From positions 22,668-86,667 of the forward strand of contig NZ_JAFVUX010000016.1 in assembly GCF_017502485.1 (NCBI RefSeq): a DNA stretch of 64,000 nt, given 5' to 3'. The notes below the pieces were generated by a model, which did no database searches, was not told the DNA's origin, and saw only the letters and a program-made list of their open reading frames with translations. Positions 58,404-64,000 of this stretch are shown in pieces. A program made the translations under genes and the position numbers. The DNA comes from Helicobacter sp. Lineage in GTDB: Bacteria > Campylobacterota > Campylobacteria > Campylobacterales > Helicobacteraceae. Each line of letters starts with the position of its first letter. Position 1 is the first letter of the stretch.

Positions 58404-59609
58404 ATGTTCGATGAAATAACTTTCGACAAAATTAAGCGACTGCCAAAGTATGTGTTTGCCTCGATTAATGAAATCAAGCTCTCTATGCGTCAAAATGGTG
58501 AAGATGTGATCGACTTTTCTATGGGCAATCCAGATGGACCTACCCCAGAGCATATTGTCAATAAGCTTTGTGAGGCTGCTAAGAAACCCAAAAATCACGG
58601 CTACTCTGTAAGCAGAGGCATCTTTAAGCTTCGCTTGGCAATTTGCGATTGGTATAAGCGCAAGTATGGTGTAGATCTTAATCCAAATACGCAAGCTTGC
58701 GTAACTATGGGGAGCAAGGAAGGCTATGTGCATCTCGTGCAAGCAATCACCAATCCAGGTGATACTGCCGTAGTTCCAGATCCAGCCTATCCTATCCATT
58801 ACTACGCTTTTATCCTTAGTGGGGCAAATGTCGCTAGATTCCCCTTGGAGTGGAATGAAAATAGTGAGCTTTGCTATGAAAGATTTTTTGATAATCTTAC
58901 GCGCGTTTTGAGAGAATCTATCCCAAAACCTAAGTTTGTTGTGGTAAATTTTCCACATAATCCTACAGCCGTGGTCGTGCATAAAGATTTTTATGAGCGG
59001 TTAGTGGCTATGGCAAAACAGGAGAGATTTTATATTATCAGCGATATTGCCTATGCGGATTTAAGCTTTGATACTTACAAGACTCCATCCATCTTTGAAG
59101 TTGATGGGGCTGTTGATGTGGCTGTGGAGACTTACACCCTAAGCAAGAGTTACAATATGGCTGGCTGGCGCGTAGGCTTTGTCGTGGGGAACAATAAAAT
59201 GATCGATGCTTTACAAAAGATAAAAAGCTGGCTTGACTATGGGATTTATACTCCTATGCAAGTAGCTGCGACAATCGCGCTAAACTCTTCACAAAAATGT
59301 GTCCAAGATATTACAAATACCTACAAAAAGCGTATGGATATTCTTGTACAGACATTTTGTGAAGCTGGCTGGGAGATCCAGCCAAGTCGCGCAAGTATGT
59401 TTGTGTGGGCGCGCTTACCCAAGCAATGCGAACATTTAGGAAGTATGGAGTTTTCTAAAAGGCTTTTGCAAGAAGCGAAAATCGCCGTGAGCCCGGGGGT
59501 AGGTTTTGGTGAAAATGGTGAAGGGTATGTGCGCATAGCTCTTATAGAAAATGAGAAGAGGATCCGCCAAGCAGCCAAGAATCTCAAGGTGTTTTTGAAA
59601 CAATTTTAA
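58404..59609 (+). CDS. Class I PLP-dependent aminotransferase (AlaC/DapL-like)
   Basis: 401 aa, fold I: FSMGNPDGPTPEHI, GYSVSRGIFKLR, NFPHNPTAVVV, ISDIAYADLSFD (Asp and Tyr of the cofactor site) and YTLSKSYNMAGWRVG with the PLP lysine. It resembles alanine/aspartate aminotransferases near LL-diaminopimelate aminotransferase; the exact amino acid is not readable from sequence. AAAGGA precedes the ATG. Stands alone between the RodZ-like operon and cheV. Confidence 0.82.
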   Translation: MFDEITFDKIKRLPKYVFASINEIKLSMRQNGEDVIDFSMGNPDGPTPEHIVNKLCEAAKKPKNHGYSVSRGIFKLRLAICDWYKRKYGVDLNPNTQACVTMGSKEGYVHLVQAITNPGDTAVVPDPAYPIHYYAFILSGANVARFPLEWNENSELCYERFFDNLTRVLRESIPKPKFVVVNFPHNPTAVVVHKDFYERLVAMAKQERFYIISDIAYADLSFDTYKTPSIFEVDGAVDVAVETYTLSKSYNMAGWRVGFVVGNNKMIDALQKIKSWLDYGIYTPMQVAATIALNSSQKCVQDITNTYKKRMDILVQTFCEAGWEIQPSRASMFVWARLPKQCEHLGSMEFSKRLLQEAKIAVSPGVGFGENGEGYVRIALIENEKRIRQAAKNLKVFLKQF

Positions 59610-59630
59610 TGCAATAATCAAGGGCTTTTA

Positions 59631-59639
59631 TGCTATGAT
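59631..59639 (+). promoter_or_regulatory. Extended -10 promoter of cheV
   Basis: TGC-TATGAT, 27 nt before the cheV ATG. Confidence 0.55.
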
Positions 59640-59666
59640 GGCCCAAAAATTTCACAAGGGACTCGT

Positions 59667-60623
59667 ATGTCGAATCTATCTCAAGTCGATCAGGTTACCA
59701 ATCTTCATAAAAACAATGAGCTTCAGCTGCTGTGTTTTCGCCTTGAAAAAGGTAGGGATCTCTATGCGGTCAATGTTTTTAAAATCCGTGAAGTTGTGAA
59801 ATATCGAGGGGTGATAACAATTGTAAGCCACGAGCCAAGCTCCCTTGTAGAAGGACTTATCACAATCCGTGAGCTTACTATCCCACTCATTGATATGCGT
59901 AAATGGTTTTTCTATGATAGCACAAACAAAACAAAAGATCTTCGCCCCTATAAAATCCAGCAAGATGGTAGCGATGATATTGTGATGATTTGTGAGTTTT
60001 CCCGCTGGACAATCGGAGTGCGAGTGTATGAAGCAGATAGAATCCTAAGTAAGAAATGGACAGAAATTGAGCAGAGCACTGGGGCAGTTGGGGGGAACCC
60101 AACCAGCAAACTAGTAAGTCGCACTCGCTATTTTGATGGGCGCTTGGTGCAAGTTGTTGATATAGAAAAAATGCTTGTTGATGTCTTCCCTTGGATAGAG
60201 AAGGAAAAAGAAGAAGACTTGCAAAAAGTCTCCCGTATCTATACAAATAAGGAAGTATTGCTTGCCGATGATAGTCCAAGCGTGTTAAAAACAATGCGCA
60301 TTATTCTTGACCGTATCGGTGTAACACACCACGATTTCTTAAATGGTAAAAAACTCTTGGATCATCTTTTTGCCCCTACAACAAATGTCAATAACATAGG
60401 ACTTATTATCACAGACTTGGAAATGCCAGAGGCAAGTGGCTTTGAGGTCATCAAGCAAGTCAAGGCAGACTCCCAGACAGCGCATATCCCAATTGTCGTC
60501 AATTCATCAATGAGTGGTAGCAGCAATGAAGAAATGGCAATGTCTCTTAAGGCGAATGACTTCATCTCTAAGTCTAATCCTCTTGATGTAGAGCGTGTTA
60601 TCAAAAACTTTATGATTAAATAA
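59667..60623 (+). CDS. cheV: Chemotaxis coupling protein CheV
   Basis: CheW-like coupling domain (about 15-165; LYAVNVFKIREVV, VEGLITIRELTIPLIDM) fused to a receiver domain (about 190-318; LLADDSPSV, IITDLEMPEASG with the phospho-Asp, VVNSSMSG, KSNPLD). CheV links receptors to CheA and adapts signalling by phosphorylation. Position before nspC matches CheV1 of H. pylori as I recall. Stop overlaps the nspC start (TAATG). Confidence 0.93.
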   Translation: MSNLSQVDQVTNLHKNNELQLLCFRLEKGRDLYAVNVFKIREVVKYRGVITIVSHEPSSLVEGLITIRELTIPLIDMRKWFFYDSTNKTKDLRPYKIQQDGSDDIVMICEFSRWTIGVRVYEADRILSKKWTEIEQSTGAVGGNPTSKLVSRTRYFDGRLVQVVDIEKMLVDVFPWIEKEKEEDLQKVSRIYTNKEVLLADDSPSVLKTMRIILDRIGVTHHDFLNGKKLLDHLFAPTTNVNNIGLIITDLEMPEASGFEVIKQVKADSQTAHIPIVVNSSMSGSSNEEMAMSLKANDFISKSNPLDVERVIKNFMIK

Positions 60624-61840
60624 TGCAACATTTCAATTATTTTTCTATCCCCTCGCCCTGCTATGTCTTAGAATCTAGTAAGCTAGATTCTAATCTCGCC
60701 ACACTTGAAAAAGTCCAAAAAGAAAGCGGTACAAAGATTCTACTTGCACTCAAAGGCTATGCCTTTTGGCGCAGATTCCACAATGTCCGCCAAACTTTAA
60801 GTGGCAGTGCCGCAAGTGGAATCTATGAAGCGAGACTTGGGTTTGAAGAAATCGGTGGTAGAGAGAGCCAAAAAGAAGTGTGCGTTTTCTCCCCTGCATT
60901 CAAACCTAAGGAAATAGCCGCCTTACTTCCCATAGCTACGCATATTATCTTTAACTCTTTTGCACAATACCAAACATTTAAGCCAACAATCCAAGAGAAA
61001 AACAAGCAACTCCAGTCATTAGGACTAACACCCATTTCAATGGGGCTTCGAATCAATCCACTTTATAGTGAAGTAACCCCGCCTATCTATAATCCCTGCG
61101 CACCCAAAAGCAGACTTGGCATCGTGCCAGAAGCATTTGCAAAAGGCGTAGAATCTTACGGACTTGCTGACATTGATGGCTTGCATTTTCATACACATTG
61201 CGAGCAAGACTCTTACGCCCTAGAGCGCACACTCACACATATACAAAAACATTTTGGCGCATATATCCCGCAAATGCGATGGATCAATTTTGGTGGCGGA
61301 CATCACATTACACGAGCGGACTATGACACAAATCATCTCATCGCACTCTTAAATGATTTTCGTCAAAAACATCATCAAATCGAGGTCTTTTTAGAGCCGG
61401 GAGAAGCGATTGGGTGGCAATGTGGATTCTTACTTGCAGAAGTAGTGGATATCGTGCAAAATGATGGTTCCATTGCGATTTTAGATGTAAGCGCATCTGC
61501 GCATATGCCTGATTGCCTAGAGATGCCCTACCGCCCACAATGTGCCAAAATCAGCAAAGACAATGGCGAGCTTGAGGGAGATCTAGGCGAGACCCAAGGT
61601 GCATATCATTATAGATTTGGTGGTCCTACTTGTTTATCTGGCGATATAATTGGTGATTTTAGCTTCAATACACCCTTGCATCTCGGTGATAGAATCCTGT
61701 TTTTTGATATGTTGCATTACACCATTGTGAAAAACACCACCTTTAATGGTGTGCCACTCCCTAGTCTTGGTGTCATAGAAAATGGAGGCTTCACACTACT
61801 AAAGTCCTTTACTTATACTGACTACAAAGAACGCAACTAA
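60623..61840 (+). CDS. nspC: Carboxynorspermidine decarboxylase
   Basis: PLP enzyme that decarboxylates carboxy(nor)spermidine, the last step of the alternative spermidine route. 405 aa: KILLALKGYAFW (PLP lysine), SAASGIYEARLG, LGLRINPL, GLHFHTHCEQ, WINFGGGHHITR and FLEPGEAIGWQCG. LESSKLDSN (about 13-21) is encoded by an 11-bp inverted pair of words (60668-60693). With speA, it completes part of a polyamine route. Confidence 0.93.
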   Translation: MQHFNYFSIPSPCYVLESSKLDSNLATLEKVQKESGTKILLALKGYAFWRRFHNVRQTLSGSAASGIYEARLGFEEIGGRESQKEVCVFSPAFKPKEIAALLPIATHIIFNSFAQYQTFKPTIQEKNKQLQSLGLTPISMGLRINPLYSEVTPPIYNPCAPKSRLGIVPEAFAKGVESYGLADIDGLHFHTHCEQDSYALERTLTHIQKHFGAYIPQMRWINFGGGHHITRADYDTNHLIALLNDFRQKHHQIEVFLEPGEAIGWQCGFLLAEVVDIVQNDGSIAILDVSASAHMPDCLEMPYRPQCAKISKDNGELEGDLGETQGAYHYRFGGPTCLSGDIIGDFSFNTPLHLGDRILFFDMLHYTIVKNTTFNGVPLPSLGVIENGGFTLLKSFTYTDYKERN

Positions 61841-61852
61841 TGGAGGTAAGCA

Positions 61853-62881
61853 ATGAAACTTTATAGTATCGCTATTATCGGTGCAACCGGCGCAGTAGGT
61901 GAAGAAATTATCAATATACTAGAGGAAGAGCAATTCCCCATAGCATCGATCCTACCACTTGCTAGTGCCAATAGTTTGGGTAAGGTTGTGGAGATTTCTG
62001 GCAAAGAGGTCCCTGTATTAGCCACTAGTGATGAAGTCTTTACACAGCACAAAATCGATATAGCATTTTTCTCCGCTGGTGGAAGTGTAAGTGAGCGGTT
62101 TGCTCGTGTAGCGGCAGATTCTGGTGCGCTTGTGATTGATAATACAAGCTTTTTCCGTATGTGTGATGATGTGCCCTTGGTTGTCCCAGAAGTTAATCCC
62201 AGCGATATTACACACGCTCCGCGCAATATCATCGCTAATCCCAATTGCTCAACAATCCAAATGGTGCAAGTGCTAGCACCTTTGCATAAAGCATTTGGCA
62301 TAGAAAGAGTAGATGTAAGCACTTATCAAGCAGCAAGTGGGGCAGGTAAGCGAGGTATGGAAGAGCTAATTGTGCAAATGCAAAAGTTCTTCTCTTTTGA
62401 GCTAGAATCCTGTGTACCAGAAGTCTTCGCTCATCGCCTAGCCCTTAATGCAATCCCCCATATTGATGTGTTTTTGGATAATGATTACACAAAAGAAGAG
62501 ATGAAGATGATTAAAGAAACACATAAGATTATGCACGCGGACTTTCCTATTAGTGCGACTTGTGTGCGTGTGCCTGTTTTGCGTAGTCATAGTGAGTCTA
62601 TCACCATACGATTTACGCAAAAGGTCGATGTCAAGCAAGCAAGGGAGATTTTAGAGTCTGCGCCAAATATTGTTGTGCTAGATGATCCTAGTGCGCATTC
62701 CTACCCTATGCCCTCCATTGCCACAGATACCAACCACACCTATGTCGGTAGAATCCGTAAAGACAATTTCGATGATACTATCTTGCATTTATGGTGTGTA
62801 GCCGATCAAATCCGTGTAGGTGCTGCCACCAATGCTGTGCGTATCGCACAAAAATGGATTGAGCTAACACAAAACTCTTAA
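61853..62881 (+). CDS. asd: Aspartate-semialdehyde dehydrogenase
   Basis: Reduces aspartyl phosphate to the semialdehyde for lysine, DAP, threonine and methionine. 342 aa: IIGATGAVGEEI (NADP site), SAGGSVSERFA, NPNCSTIQMV (catalytic Cys) and PISATCVRVPVLRSHSES (catalytic His). Starts 12 nt after nspC; the ribosome site GGAGG lies 8 nt upstream. Confidence 0.96.
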   Translation: MKLYSIAIIGATGAVGEEIINILEEEQFPIASILPLASANSLGKVVEISGKEVPVLATSDEVFTQHKIDIAFFSAGGSVSERFARVAADSGALVIDNTSFFRMCDDVPLVVPEVNPSDITHAPRNIIANPNCSTIQMVQVLAPLHKAFGIERVDVSTYQAASGAGKRGMEELIVQMQKFFSFELESCVPEVFAHRLALNAIPHIDVFLDNDYTKEEMKMIKETHKIMHADFPISATCVRVPVLRSHSESITIRFTQKVDVKQAREILESAPNIVVLDDPSAHSYPMPSIATDTNHTYVGRIRKDNFDDTILHLWCVADQIRVGAATNAVRIAQKWIELTQNS

Positions 62882-62901
62882 GTCAAGTATTAGAATCTGC
62901 C

Positions 62902-62910
62902 TGCTACAAT
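62902..62910 (+). promoter_or_regulatory. Extended -10 promoter of ssrA
   Basis: TGC-TACAAT ending 9 nt before the mature 5' GGGG of tmRNA; the same CTACAATCGCG string occurs upstream of rpsB. Confidence 0.65.
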
Positions 62911-62919
62911 CGCGTCCAT

Positions 62920-63283
62920 GGGGTCGATTTGGCTTCGACAAGATTCGTATCCCTTGAGTGCATGTCGGCTCGGTAAGCCGTAAAACTGCCATACAAATAA
63001 ACGCAAACAATGCAAACTTCGCTCCAGCTTACGCAAAAGCAGCATAAGCCTAACTAATTCCGGAGCCGATTGCTTAAGCGAGACTAGCGCGCTTATGTGA
63101 TCGTTACTTATGCTAGTTGCCCCTAGATTCTGCTCAATATCTAGGGAAAGATGAGAGCTTTTTGCGCAAGTAAAGTTTAAGGTCTTTTTGCGTAAGAATC
63201 TAAAACCTTAGCCATTTAAGCATGTCGAGTCTCTTGTTGGTCGCGTATTTTGGACTGGGGTTCAACTCCCCACGACTCCACCA
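62920..63283 (+). ncRNA. ssrA: Transfer-messenger RNA (tmRNA)
   Basis: Rescues stalled ribosomes and tags their products. The 5' GGGGTCG (62920-62926) pairs with CGACTCC (63273-63279), followed by ACCA, which is encoded. The 3' end has the T-arm GGTTCAACTCC. The tag frame begins at GCA 63003 and reads ANNANFAPAYAKAA to TAA at 63045-63047, close to the H. pylori tag. One-piece form of 364 nt, not circularly permuted. Confidence 0.96.
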
Positions 63284-63400
63284 TTTTCACTTCTCCGCAA
63301 ATATCCATAGCCTCTTTAGGATCTAAGTTAAATTATTTGCAATAAGGATTTTGCTAATTGTCTATTATCGATCACGCGACGCAAATTGGCATAAGCCTAT

Positions 63401-63421
63401 TAGAATCTAGCCTAGATTCTA
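63401..63421. repeat. Tight inverted pair of iterated words
   Basis: TAGAATCTA (63401-63409) and TAGATTCTA (63413-63421) pair around GCC. The pair lies 23 nt past the response regulator stop, which itself lies in a third copy (63438-63446), so it may act as its terminator. Confidence 0.7.
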
Positions 63422-63443
63422 GGTAGAAGGTAGCTAGTAGAAT

Positions 63444-64000
63444 CTAACTACTGGGTATATTGATACGATAGACCTTGTTACGGATTTTGCTAAGTAGTCC
63501 TACTTCCATAAGCTGGTGGAATGTCTTTACAATCGTGGGCTTACTTACATTAAGCTGCTCGATAATATCCTCATAAGAGCCATAAAACATATTATCCTTA
63601 TCACAATGCGTGAAAAGAAATTGGATAATCTCAATCTTTTTACCACCCACAAATGTCGCAATCGCTCCAAGCAAGAGATTTTTATCGTGGATTTCTTGCG
63701 CCTGTAGGCGAGGTAAAATCGCCTTGCGCAGCGTAGAGAGTAGTTCCTTTACATCAATGGGCTTTAAGATATAGCCATCTACTTGCAAGCTTATAGCATC
63801 AAGCAAATAGCCCACTTCTGTATGAGCAGTAGCGATGATAATGGGACACTTCGCATTGTGCGAGCCTTGTCGCACGAGTCTCGCAAACTCTATGCCACTC
63901 ATTTTTGGCATAAGAATATCAGTCAAAATAATATCAATATTGTGAGTGTTAAATATTTCTAAAGCCTGTGTGCCATTTTTAGCAAGTAGCACCCTGCCCA
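63444..64000 (-). CDS. Response regulator, 5' end outside the window
   Basis: Partial; the frame is open through position 64000. The visible part has most of a receiver domain: DIILTDILMPKMSG with the phospho-Asp, IIIATAHTE with the signalling Thr, and ILKPIDV with the conserved Lys. A C-terminal helical region (about 110-180) looks like a winged helix (EDIIEQLNVSKPTIVKTFHQ as recognition helix), so a DNA-binding regulator is likely. The stop codon lies within an iterated word. Confidence 0.8.
   Translation of the reverse strand, partial: GRVLLAKNGTQALEIFNTHNIDIILTDILMPKMSGIEFARLVRQGSHNAKCPIIIATAHTEVGYLLDAISLQVDGYILKPIDVKELLSTLRKAILPRLQAQEIHDKNLLLGAIATFVGGKKIEIIQFLFTHCDKDNMFYGSYEDIIEQLNVSKPTIVKTFHQLMEVGLLSKIRNKVYRINIPSS

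Overview
The window is a chromosomal stretch from an epsilonproteobacterium (Campylobacterota), most likely an enterohepatic-type Helicobacter. The support is protein similarity and gene neighbourhoods that match Helicobacter pylori as I remember it: cheV1-nspC; purA-fliJ-motE-like; ferredoxin-ppx-LpxJ-type acyltransferase; recJ-pyrG; prmC-M48 protease; rpmE-rsmI-rlmB; greA-dut. It is almost entirely core genome, densely packed, with frequent 1-4 nt stop/start overlaps. No prophage, insertion sequence, integrase, CRISPR array, rRNA or tRNA was seen. The only structural RNA found is tmRNA.

Layout. 1-9.2 kb (minus): start of an unidentified gene, dut, greA, radA, ftsY, a thioredoxin-like lipoprotein, rny, a 5-formyl-THF cyclo-ligase, a CorC-type protein and a Pit phosphate transporter. 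9.3-12.9 kb: flagellar hook gene flgE with a sigma-54 promoter, and a CapA-like gene switched off by a G13 tract. 13.1-25.3 kb (mostly plus): rpsB-tsf, serB, a radical SAM protein, a YgjP-like protease on the other strand, rplI, an autotransporter, a PstS-like protein with its two lobes in swapped order, rsmH-ftsL-like, ferredoxin, ppx and a lipid A acyltransferase. 25.3-37.3 kb (minus): motE-like, fliJ, purA, hisZ-like, prs, an unknown envelope protein, mutS2, a small ORF, recJ, pyrG. 37.4-39.5 kb (plus): M48 protease, prmC. 39.5-46.6 kb (minus): META-domain protein, membrane protein, htpG, cysE, speA, a TIGR02757-family protein. 46.9-50.6 kb (plus): pldA, pseG, gltA. 50.7-52.9 kb (minus): an ATP-grasp-like protein and an unknown helical protein. 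52.9-63.3 kb (plus): hemB, an RsuA/RluB-family enzyme, rpmE, rsmI, rlmB, a RodZ-like protein and partner, an aminotransferase, cheV, nspC, asd, ssrA. The window ends inside a response regulator gene on the minus strand.

Functional links: speA and nspC both belong to polyamine synthesis; asd and possibly the aminotransferase to aspartate-family metabolism; flgE, fliJ, the motE-like gene and cheV to motility and chemotaxis; capA-like, lpxJ, pldA, pseG and the autotransporter to the cell surface.

The most unusual content is two linked layers of repeated DNA. First, the near-palindromic word TAGAWTCTA (GAWTC core) occurs about 60 times by eye, roughly once per kb against about 0.5 expected by chance, inside genes (as Leu-Asp-Ser / Leu-Glu-Ser) and between them, often as inverted pairs that can form hairpins. 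Second, a larger composite palindromic element is inserted in frame in two unrelated housekeeping proteins, MutS2 and the TIGR02757 protein, giving both the same foreign peptide; its hairpin core also lies in a small ORF beside mutS2. This resembles the coding palindromic elements of Rickettsia and is the best candidate here for an undescribed system.
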